Below the pieces are notes generated by a model. It had not been told where the DNA came from, made no database searches, and saw only the letters and a list, made by a program, of their open reading frames with translations. Below, piece after piece: positions 13,878-20,110 of a stretch of DNA of 20,110 nucleotides (positions are counted from its first letter, which is position 1; each line of letters begins with the position of its first letter). Made by a program: the position numbers and the translations under genes. The stretch comes from a virus. The stretch lies in the IMG/VR virus record IMGVR_UViG_3300022752_000490, positions 1-20,110 of that record; one strand, written 5' to 3'.

Positions 13878-14729
13878 ATGTCATTGGCTATTTTTTACAA
13901 CGGTGATAAAAGACATAATCTCAATATCACCTTAGAAAATCACGATAAATTATTTAATAAATTAAATGAGTTGACACCTATAAAAATTTATTGGTTTACA
14001 AAGGATGATCCTGAAAGGGGCTTTTGTCCTTATGAAGAAGGTAACATTCATGATGATAAAGTATATCGTAGAGGGCAAGGTGGAGGAATACAGATATGGG
14101 ACTTTTTAAGAAGTTGCGAAAGAACTACCGAGCCATTTGTGATGAGAATGAGAACTGATACTTGGTTTACAGATACTAGTATAGAAATTATACTTGACGA
14201 ACTGCGTGAAATTTTAAACAATCGAACTGATATAGCTTACTTTGGTAGTGACTGGATACATGAGAACGCAGGAAAGATAAATCAAAAAATACAGGTTATT
14301 AATGGTACTGCTCCAGGAGTTCAAGATTTTGTAATATTAGCTAGAAGAAATAAATTAAAACCTAGTAATGAAATTATTGACTATATTAATTTTTTGCCAG
14401 CTAAAAAACGACGTAGTGGCAATAATTTGTTTAAACTTTTAATTCCAATGCACCAAGAAGATGGTTTATGGGTTCAAGAAGTCAACGCCTATAGAATTTT
14501 ATGCCAAATTTGGCTTGTGAGAAAGACCTATCAAAATTATCCTAGTGATATGGAAGTATGTAAAGATTATATTCAAAGCTATATTTTAGATGACAAGTCA
14601 GAAGTAGGAAAGAAAACCTTTATTATTCCACATCCTATGCAGGATGCTGTAGATTGGTGGAGAGCCCAACAAAGATGGAATAAACTTGACTTAGATATAA
14701 AGGATTTTAAAAGATGGCAATTGCCCTAG
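13878..14729 (+). CDS. glycosyltransferase-like protein, first of a tandem paralogous pair
   Basis: A 283-residue protein of unclear family. The hallmark blocks are GQGGGIQIWDFL (66-77), VMRMRTDTWFTDTS (88-101, with Arg-Thr-Asp as a possible nucleotide-sugar site), QDFVILARRN (149-158), KKRRSGNNLF (176-185) and CQIWLVRKTY (209-218). The Arg-x-Asp block recalls WavE-type LPS-synthesis proteins, hence the tentative call. The next gene carries the same blocks in the same order. Two bases separate it from the nucleotidyltransferase, and it overlaps its paralogue by 16 bp. Compared with the paralogue it has a longer insertion after the first block and a unique C-terminal segment ending DAVDWWRAQQRWNK. 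Confidence 0.55.
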   Translation: MSLAIFYNGDKRHNLNITLENHDKLFNKLNELTPIKIYWFTKDDPERGFCPYEEGNIHDDKVYRRGQGGGIQIWDFLRSCERTTEPFVMRMRTDTWFTDTSIEIILDELREILNNRTDIAYFGSDWIHENAGKINQKIQVINGTAPGVQDFVILARRNKLKPSNEIIDYINFLPAKKRRSGNNLFKLLIPMHQEDGLWVQEVNAYRILCQIWLVRKTYQNYPSDMEVCKDYIQSYILDDKSEVGKKTFIIPHPMQDAVDWWRAQQRWNKLDLDIKDFKRWQLP

Positions 14730-15391
14730 TATATATTGGTCAAAATAGATTTTTTTCAACCGCTCAAAAGAATCATCAAGAATTAATAAACAAGTTAAAA
14801 TCTAAGCATGAATTAAATGTTTATAATTTTATTAAATCTCAAGACGATGCGACCTGTCCATTTAATAGCAGCGGGGGAATTCAAGTATGGGACTTTTTAA
14901 ATGCCATTGACTTAACTAGCGAAGAAATTCTAATCAAATTTAGAACAGATTTATGGTTTACTCAAACTTCTATGTTAATTTTACAAAAAGAATTGGATAA
15001 AGTTTTAAGAGGAGAACTTGATACTGTATTTTTAGGACTAGACTTTTTAAATGGTTACAATAAAATTAAAATGTATACTGATTTTAAAGAAACTAAAAAG
15101 GTCACAGACTTTGTTATAATTACAAAAAGAAATGTATTGAGAAATAGAGAGGATATTGTTAGAGATCTAACAGGGGTTAAAAAGAAAAGTGGTAATCAAA
15201 TGTTTAAATCTATAATAGATGAAAATGCTATGGCATTATCAGTAAGTTGTCAAATTTATCTATTAAGAAAAGATTATACAGATCCAGAAAACTACATAAT
15301 TTATAAAGATTGGACTAGTGAATATCATAAAAGTCAAGAGTCACAGCTATGGGTAAGTGAGAATCCTAGAGTTATACGGAAAGAGTTTTAA
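14714..15391 (+). CDS. glycosyltransferase-like protein, second of a tandem paralogous pair
   Basis: A 225-residue paralogue of the preceding protein: SSGGIQVWDFL (52-62), IKFRTDLWFTQTS (74-86), TDFVIITKRN (131-140), KKKSGNQMFK (156-165), and CQIYLLRKDY (179-188). It lacks the long C-terminal part of its neighbour and has the compact form of the family. Both copies keep the Arg-Thr-Asp-x-Trp-Phe-Thr block, so both are probably active, perhaps on different acceptors. The last base of its stop is the first of the next ATG (TAATG). Family and reaction remain uncertain. Confidence 0.55.
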   Translation: MAIALVYIGQNRFFSTAQKNHQELINKLKSKHELNVYNFIKSQDDATCPFNSSGGIQVWDFLNAIDLTSEEILIKFRTDLWFTQTSMLILQKELDKVLRGELDTVFLGLDFLNGYNKIKMYTDFKETKKVTDFVIITKRNVLRNREDIVRDLTGVKKKSGNQMFKSIIDENAMALSVSCQIYLLRKDYTDPENYIIYKDWTSEYHKSQESQLWVSENPRVIRKEF

Positions 15392-15993
15392 TGTTTAGTG
15401 ATTATTTTTATACCAGTATAGAAATTGGAAAAAGATTTCAGAAAACAAATACTTCATGGGGAGGTGATGACTGTAAAAATTATCATAATCAAATACGTGT
15501 TTTAATGGACAAATATCAAGCAAAAACATTATTAGACTTTGGTTGTGGTAAAGGTCGGCAGTATGTTAACCTAGTTCCTTACGGGTTACCCTACGATAAA
15601 ACAACAGAACCTATGACATTTCAAACACGGATTAATGCCCAAGAAGTTTATAAGTACGATCCTTGCGTGGAAGAATTTAGTACAGAACCTTGTGGTCAAA
15701 TTTTTGATGCTGTAATTTGTACTCAAGTTTTGGGCAGTATTCCTGATATAGACATGAAAAATTTTGCTAATAAGTTAGCTGGATATGCTAGAGAATTCGT
15801 TTTTATTGGTTTACATAATCCTTTCAAGCCCATTAAGAGAAAAAAAATGATGTATGATTCTAAATACATCAGTTATCCTCGATCAGTTGATTGGTATATA
15901 AAACAATTTGAGCATATTACAAGACCTGAAATATATTGGTGGTTTAGAGATTATGAAACAGAATATAATCATTGGTACTATTCGCTAATTTAG
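15391..15993 (+). CDS. class I SAM-dependent methyltransferase (last gene of the plus operon)
   Basis: A 200-residue methyltransferase. Motif I is TLLDFGCGKGRQY (46-58); an acidic YKYDPCVEEF (87-96) and FDAVICTQVLGSIP (105-118) follow. An insertion, YGLPYDKTTEP, between motif I and II is unusual. The LHNPFKPIKRKKMMYDSKY segment near 141 is basic and might contact the acceptor. Its 3' end overlaps the convergent KpsS-like gene by 9 bp. Methylation of a glycan intermediate is inferred from context; the SAM fold is seen directly. Confidence 0.75.
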   Translation: MFSDYFYTSIEIGKRFQKTNTSWGGDDCKNYHNQIRVLMDKYQAKTLLDFGCGKGRQYVNLVPYGLPYDKTTEPMTFQTRINAQEVYKYDPCVEEFSTEPCGQIFDAVICTQVLGSIPDIDMKNFANKLAGYAREFVFIGLHNPFKPIKRKKMMYDSKYISYPRSVDWYIKQFEHITRPEIYWWFRDYETEYNHWYYSLI

Positions 15994-16029
15994 ATATGGT
16001 AAAAATTTCTGATAAATTAGACCTTTTTT
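15985..16029 (+). terminator. weak candidate terminator of the plus operon
   Basis: CTAATTTA (15985-15992) and TAAATTAG (16013-16020) form an 8-bp inverted repeat with a 20-base loop, followed by a six-T run at 16024-16029. The stem is AT-only except for its ends, the loop is long, and the site overlaps the 3' end of both convergent genes, so this is tentative. Confidence 0.25.
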
Positions 16030-16890
16030 ACTTTCTTGATCTGTCCAATGACAAGCAGACAAATCATTAATCCATTGAGTTCTATCATATGAATATGGTT
16101 CGTTAATAGAATCAATATTTCGGTTAGCTACATCCCAACAAACTGAACTAGAATCGTCTACCCATAAATGTACACCTGACATGATAGCTGCTACACCACT
16201 ACTGCTATTAAACACAAACGCTCGTTTAGCATTTTGTAAATCTTGTAATAATGGTGTACTTACACTATTACTGATATAGACACCTTTTTGTTTAAGATGT
16301 GATAAATCTGAAATCTTCCCAGGATGAGGTCGTAGCATAATAGGATCATTATTAAATCTACGTATTTTATTAATTTTGTCTTCTGCCCATTTTACAGGAT
16401 TTAAACCTTTCATTCCCCATCCACCGTCTCTTTGAATTAGTAATAAGTTATATTCTCCGCTATTTTTCCAAGGAGCCATGTGTAAATTAAAATCTCTCTG
16501 TATTTGTAACCATTTATCATTATTGCTATTTTTATTAGCATACTGACCTTTGTCATATTCGACGCTGTTTATGCTGTAGCGTAAGTACAAACTTTCTGTA
16601 TCAATAAATTTAAAACAATTAGCATCTATAGACATTGTATGATCCATATTGTCTTTCTGTCGGTTTACAATTTCGGCTCTAAATTTAATATTTGGTGTAC
16701 TAAGTATAGGACTAGGCCAACCTAGAATAACAGCCAATTTTGCCGGAATAAATCTTAGGTTATCTTCTATGTGTACAGACGCACCAGAGACTCTTGCTCC
16801 ATGAGCAAAAGCCAACAGAGTATCTATTTTTCTTCCTGCCGTTTGTTTTTGTAATGAACTTAGATAAACGACTACATCAAGTTTCTTCAT
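15985..16890 (-). CDS. KpsS-like capsular polysaccharide glycosyltransferase
   Basis: A 301-residue protein paralogous to the one at 7998 and to the C-terminal half of the upstream fusion. It shows NDPIMLRPHPGK (181-192), FVFNSSSGVAAIMSGVHLWV (225-244, donor-binding block) and CHWTDQES (280-287). The N-terminal domain (TLLAFAHGARVSGASVH) lacks known motifs. Its start overlaps the stop of the fusion gene by 14 bp, so the two may be made together. It differs from the 7998 copy by a longer middle, ending in LIYQKFLPYLN. Role in capping or exporting a glycan is inferred. Confidence 0.6.
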   Translation of the reverse strand: MKKLDVVVYLSSLQKQTAGRKIDTLLAFAHGARVSGASVHIEDNLRFIPAKLAVILGWPSPILSTPNIKFRAEIVNRQKDNMDHTMSIDANCFKFIDTESLYLRYSINSVEYDKGQYANKNSNNDKWLQIQRDFNLHMAPWKNSGEYNLLLIQRDGGWGMKGLNPVKWAEDKINKIRRFNNDPIMLRPHPGKISDLSHLKQKGVYISNSVSTPLLQDLQNAKRAFVFNSSSGVAAIMSGVHLWVDDSSSVCWDVANRNIDSINEPYSYDRTQWINDLSACHWTDQESKKGLIYQKFLPYLN

Positions 16891-18502
16891 TTAGGATACG
16901 CCAAGCAGTACCGTTTTTCATTTCAATTTCAGAAAACTGACAGTAAGCTAAATGAGCAGCCCATTCAACTATTTCATCTTTAGTAGGAATGTAAGGATTT
17001 TCTATTTTAGCCAAGTTGTTTAATGAAAGGTGTTGAGCAGCATTAGGACCTAGAGTAAATGCTGGCTTACCAAATAGCAGTGCTTCAGTAGCAGCTATAC
17101 TATTAAATGTTACTAGACAATGAATATCTTTTGACAATGCCATTTCGATACTATCTGAAGAGACTCTGTCTCTTCTACTGGGTTTTGTTCTCACGATAAT
17201 TGGTCTATCAGTATATTTTTTAATAGTTTCAATAGTTTCTGTTAGCCAATCATCCAATACAAGACCAAAACAGGACATTGCTTTTTCGCTTGGAGGACAG
17301 AGTAAAATATTTTTTCCTTTGGTAAACTTAGCAGGTTTTACTCCAGTAGCATCCAGTCTATCTGTTGGTCTACGTTTAATAGGACCGATATTCTGCATGG
17401 CATTTTTGGTAATTCTATGAAAGATTTTTTTCCTTCCATTTCCAAAATAACCTGTGTCAATATAGAAATAATCTCTTCCAATTTCTTCACATTTCTTCAT
17501 ATGCTTACTCTTGGTAATACCTCTAAAAACTACAGGGACCATGGAATTTTCAACTTTATCGTAGTTTGTAATTCTGCCTCCACATCCCACAACAAATGCT
17601 TTAAGGTAAGGATCATAAGGATGACCCTTTTCGTCGTCGCCTTTTCTTTGCCCATCTACAGCAAAAGCATTTTCTTTATTAAGCATTTTTACACCTGTTA
17701 TTATCTGTTCAAATGTTGATCCTAGAAGTTCACCTTCCGGATCTACTCTATAATTTACAATGTCAGCAAATACTTTTTCTATCTCAGAAGGAACATTATC
17801 ATGAGGTTTAAGAATAGGGTCAGGCCGAATAGCATCGAGATATTTATTGCGTTCATCTAACCAATTAGCTCCGTATTCGCAATGAAAATAATTTGGAAAC
17901 CAGGGACCTCCTTCTGTATAATGTATTGCCTTAGGCTTGCCGTCTTTAGGTTCTTTATACCAATTTACTAGCCAGTTCCATTCGTGATCTAGTTCTCCAA
18001 TATGCTTGTCTTCTAACCATTGAAATCTATGTAGATAGGAGGGTTGCTTAGAATTGACTAGATCTGGAGTCAATACTGCGTTAGAAGGATGAGCACAATT
18101 AAACAATATCATACTACTCCAATTTTTCCTAGGATAGGCATATTGAAATTTGCCGTCCATCTTAAAGCCTTCTTCTGGAGTGTAATCATGCTTGACTACC
18201 ATTACAGCGTACTTGTCGTCAGCAAGTTTAAAGAGTTGTTCTATATCCCCTAACCATAAAAAGTCACAATCAACAAATACTGCCCAGCCTTTATATTCAG
18301 ATAAATGCGGAACTAAAAATCTAGTGAAAGTAAATTCAGTGCTGGCTAGGTAATCCACAGGCCTAGTGTATATACCTTTCTCTCTTAATTCGTGTTGTTT
18401 TAAGGGTTCTACAGATGCCTTAGGTTGTCTGGTTAGAATACTATATCTACATATTTGATATGCTATATCTTCTCTTGAGTCCCACCCAATATAAATTTTC
18501 AT
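16877..18502 (-). CDS. fusion of GT8-like glycosyltransferase and KpsS-like domain
   Basis: A 541-residue two-domain protein. Residues 1 to about 225 resemble GT8-type glycosyltransferases: KIYIGWDSRED at the start, FVDCDFLWLGDI (76-87, DxD at 78-80), RKNWSSMILFN (125-135) and HYTEGGPWF (194-202). Residues about 230 to 541 match the KpsS-like proteins of this window: TDRPIIVRTKPSRRDR (431-446), LVTFNSIAATEALLFGKPAF (463-482) and a final CQFSEIEMKNG (521-531). The domains are joined without a frameshift. A natural enzyme pair (transfer plus a second transfer or capping) is the simple reading. The ATG is coupled to the upstream fusion gene (ATGA overlap). Confidence 0.7.
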   Translation of the reverse strand: MKIYIGWDSREDIAYQICRYSILTRQPKASVEPLKQHELREKGIYTRPVDYLASTEFTFTRFLVPHLSEYKGWAVFVDCDFLWLGDIEQLFKLADDKYAVMVVKHDYTPEEGFKMDGKFQYAYPRKNWSSMILFNCAHPSNAVLTPDLVNSKQPSYLHRFQWLEDKHIGELDHEWNWLVNWYKEPKDGKPKAIHYTEGGPWFPNYFHCEYGANWLDERNKYLDAIRPDPILKPHDNVPSEIEKVFADIVNYRVDPEGELLGSTFEQIITGVKMLNKENAFAVDGQRKGDDEKGHPYDPYLKAFVVGCGGRITNYDKVENSMVPVVFRGITKSKHMKKCEEIGRDYFYIDTGYFGNGRKKIFHRITKNAMQNIGPIKRRPTDRLDATGVKPAKFTKGKNILLCPPSEKAMSCFGLVLDDWLTETIETIKKYTDRPIIVRTKPSRRDRVSSDSIEMALSKDIHCLVTFNSIAATEALLFGKPAFTLGPNAAQHLSLNNLAKIENPYIPTKDEIVEWAAHLAYCQFSEIEMKNGTAWRILNEET

Positions 18503-19248
18503 TTTCTTTCAATGTCCTCTTCTACGCATTGATCGCCGTATTGTATTTCTAAAATATGGCATGGTTGATCTGTGTCATTACGACATTGATGCCATACTTC
18601 ACGACCAATGATATAAGTTTCATTGGCTTTTTTATGTATAGTATTTTGAATACCGTTAAATTCAGTTAATATAGCACATTGGCCTTTGAGCACAAACCAA
18701 TGTTCATTTCTATGAAAGTGTCGTTGAAAAGACAGACTCGAATGAGGATTAATGACTAATTCTTTTACTTTGTATCCGGGTTCAGATCTTATCACACCAT
18801 ACCAGCCCCATGGCCTGTCTGTTCGATTTATAGTCCAATTATCTAATATCCAACTGCTCGAGTTTAGTTTTTCTTCTCCGCCTACTCCAAAGACAAATTC
18901 AACATCATCAAACACCATTTCTGGACAGTTACTTTTATTACGGTCGCCGCCGTTAGCAAATATTAATTGGTGTTTTTTAGGATACATTTGTTTGACCGTT
19001 TCTATAGCTTTTATAGAAGTATTATCGTCATCTTTAAAGGTAATAACCTGATCAACCATTTTCAAACTGTTTATAAGTTCTGTTCGTTCCCAACAGGGAA
19101 GAAATGGTCTACCTTTTTTCCTACTAAGCCATGCATCGCTGTTGACGCCGACTATGAGTTTATCCCCTAATTTTTTTGCTTCTTTAAAATAGTTTAAATG
19201 CCCTGAGTGTAAGGGGTCAAACCCTCCAGTAACTAATACGATTCTCAT
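18499..19248 (-). CDS. fusion of cytidylyltransferase-like domain and cupin
   Basis: A 249-residue fusion. Residues 1-135 form a nucleotidyltransferase of the RfaE-C/TagD type: VTGGFDPLHSGHLNYF (6-21) with the HxGH site, the GVNSDAWL loop, FANGGDRNK (97-105) and KLNSSSWIL (127-135). Residues 145 onward form a cupin like the C-terminal part of type II phosphomannose isomerase: RPWGWYGVI (145-153), VKELVINPHSSLSFQRHFHR (161-180) and EHWFVLKGQCAIL (182-194), and it closes with ILEIQYGD and EEDIERK. It probably transfers a CMP or AMP group onto a sugar phosphate, while the cupin may isomerise or bind the sugar. Substrate unknown. The gene is 8 bp downstream of the uvsY-like gene. Confidence 0.75.
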   Translation of the reverse strand: MRIVLVTGGFDPLHSGHLNYFKEAKKLGDKLIVGVNSDAWLSRKKGRPFLPCWERTELINSLKMVDQVITFKDDDNTSIKAIETVKQMYPKKHQLIFANGGDRNKSNCPEMVFDDVEFVFGVGGEEKLNSSSWILDNWTINRTDRPWGWYGVIRSEPGYKVKELVINPHSSLSFQRHFHRNEHWFVLKGQCAILTEFNGIQNTIHKKANETYIIGREVWHQCRNDTDQPCHILEIQYGDQCVEEDIERK

Positions 19249-19256
19249 GGCTGTAT

Positions 19257-19712
19257 TTACAATGAAGCGTCCTCCATACCGGCAACTCTGAGTTTAACGA
19301 TGTTGGTAATCATCCATTGTTTTTGATCAAGTGCCTTGGTAACACCTAACCATTTATTACGTATAAGAGCGAAATCATTGATAATTTTTTCAAAATCAAC
19401 AACATCATCTTCGCCCTCTACGTATTTTTCACAGTCTCTACTACTTAGAGCACGTTGATAATTTTCAAGATACTTACGAAAATATTGGCTTTTCAGTCGA
19501 CGCAGTTCGATGTTTAGATATTCAAGAATAGCTTCAATTTCTTGTAACTGTCCATACCGATGCTCCACAATACCGGGCATATTTGCCGCGGCCTTTTCTA
19601 TATTACCCGTTATACGGCTGTCTACTTTTGCTGCCTGTAATTCGGCTTCGTAGTATTCGACAGCATCGGGGATATTACTGATATCCTTGGATATCTTTGT
19701 ATACCAGTTCAT
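19257..19712 (-). CDS. uvsY: probable UvsY-like recombination mediator
   Basis: A 151-residue helical protein. A coiled-coil-like stretch includes YGQLQEIEAILEYLNIELRR near residue 53; then KYLENYQRALSSRDCEKYV near 79, and LIRNKWLGVTKALDQKQWM and ITNIVKLRVAGMEDASL at the end. The layout (helical N-terminus, a RYL-x-x-Y spot, a final helix of N-x-V-K-x-R) is that of UvsY of marine T4-like phages; T4 UvsY is 137 residues. UvsY loads UvsX recombinase onto gp32-coated ssDNA. No uvsX is visible here. The ATG overlaps the stop of the acidic gene (ATGA). It is adjacent to sugar genes, unlike T4. The identification is motif-based and moderate. Confidence 0.55.
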   Translation of the reverse strand: MNWYTKISKDISNIPDAVEYYEAELQAAKVDSRITGNIEKAAANMPGIVEHRYGQLQEIEAILEYLNIELRRLKSQYFRKYLENYQRALSSRDCEKYVEGEDDVVDFEKIINDFALIRNKWLGVTKALDQKQWMITNIVKLRVAGMEDASL

Positions 19713-19957
19713 TCGTCGTCTTCGTAGTCCCAGTTATCTTCTTCGTAATCTTCAGTTTCCTCATCTCCTTGATCTAAGTAGTATTCTATGGCTGTGTCTA
19801 AGTCGTCGTCTACACCAGTGGCAGACTCCATTACCTTATCTGAGATGCCATGGTCGGCAAGTAGATCAACATATCGTTCTGCAACAGCTTCGACATTTTT
19901 CTTATCTACATATTCTTTAAACAGCATCCAGATATCGGCAATTTGATTCTCATTCAT
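19709..19957 (-). CDS. acidic small conserved phage protein
   Basis: An 82-residue protein: a helical N-terminus (QIADIWMLFKEYVDKKN), a middle block VAERYVDLLADHGISDKVM near 25, and a very acidic C-terminal tail (DQGDEETEDYEEDNWDYEDDE). I recall a short protein with the same helical core (IANIW-x-LF...VAERFVD) next to uvsY in marine T4-like phages, of unknown role. The tail could mimic nucleic acid or bind a basic partner; this is speculation. The start overlaps the end of the upstream gene (ATGAATGA). Confidence 0.65.
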   Translation of the reverse strand: MNENQIADIWMLFKEYVDKKNVEAVAERYVDLLADHGISDKVMESATGVDDDLDTAIEYYLDQGDEETEDYEEDNWDYEDDE

Positions 19958-20110
19958 TTTCTACAGGCTCCTCAGGTTGTTCGACAATAGTTTTCTTATG
20001 GTTGTGATAATCATTCATTATCATAAGTAATTTATCATCTTTCCACTCTTTTCTATAGTGTAAGTGTTCTTGACCACTACTGTCAACAAACTTGAGTCTG
20101 TTTCCTTGTT
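19950..20110 (-). CDS. 3' part of a minus-strand gene (5' end beyond window)
   Basis: Reading from the right edge, an open frame runs from 20108 to the TGA at 19952-19950, giving 52 residues that begin QGNRLKFVDSSGQEHLHYRK and end EQPEEPVENE. Eight bases overlap the start of the acidic gene. The frame stays open to the window edge, so the true start lies beyond. I do not recognise the family; the middle is charged and the end acidic. Confidence 0.6.
   Translation of the reverse strand, partial: QGNRLKFVDSSGQEHLHYRKEWKDDKLLMIMNDYHNHKKTIVEQPEEPVENE

Noticed and set aside
17417-17719. Plus-strand frame of 100 residues in the GT8-like fusion
   Set aside because: Antisense to a two-domain enzyme with conserved motifs.
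17841-17848. Another AATAAATA on the minus strand inside the GT8-like domain
   Set aside because: Internal to a gene, with no start codon suitably placed downstream; chance is the simple explanation.
1-20110. tRNA genes, CRISPR arrays, IS elements, integrase or attachment sites
   Set aside because: None could be recognised on either strand; the coding sequence leaves almost no room for them.

Overview
This window looks like part of the genome of a marine T4-like myovirus, of the kind that infects cyanobacteria, SAR11 or other AT-rich marine bacteria. The support is a set of diverged T4 replication and recombination genes: a gp61-like primase, a UvsW-like helicase, a probable UvsY and a possible gp62 clamp-loader subunit. 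They sit with a T4-type virion protein, T4 late-promoter-like TATAAATA motifs, very tight gene packing (ATGA and TAATG overlaps) and AT-rich sequence. No tRNA, IS element, integrase, CRISPR array or host gene block is visible, and the exact host cannot be read from the sequence.

Left part (1-7997), nearly all on the minus strand. Reading along that strand (right to left): an uncharacterised 396-residue protein, UvsW, a conserved-looking 168-residue protein, a small cupin, an 83-residue protein, a gp62-like clamp-loader subunit, a C2HC zinc-finger protein, a 56-residue mini-gene, a 192-residue protein that resembles a miniature bacterial DNA polymerase III alpha (DnaE) active site, a lone forward gene, a virion structural protein and the primase. 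The forward gene (1894-2274) and the virion gene (1063-1869) are divergent, with overlapping late-promoter-like motifs. A near-consensus sigma70 promoter lies inside a perfect palindrome at 7965-7997 and would start transcription almost exactly at the ATG of the 396-residue protein, just upstream of uvsW.

Middle and right (7998-19248) is a glycan-modification region. A KpsS-like glycosyltransferase on the minus strand is followed by a ten-gene plus-strand operon (8882-15993): a GT-A-type glycosyltransferase, an FkbM methyltransferase, a GT-B glycosyltransferase, two class I methyltransferases, an APH/choline-kinase-like kinase, a sugar- or choline-type nucleotidyltransferase, two tandem paralogous glycosyltransferase-like proteins and a third class I methyltransferase. 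It meets, tail to tail with a 9-bp overlap, a minus-strand group: a second KpsS-like protein, a GT8-KpsS-like fusion and a cytidylyltransferase-cupin fusion. Together these could activate a small phosphorylated headgroup or sugar, transfer it, and cap or methylate the glycan. The target (virion, phage DNA or host envelope) is not revealed by the sequence.

Right edge (19257-20110): probable uvsY, an acidic 82-residue protein and the 3' end of one more gene, again on the minus strand. uvsW and uvsY, close neighbours in T4, are here separated by about 12 kb, which suggests the glycan block occupies a variable slot in the T4-like core. Family assignments are from motif recognition only; no database search was run.
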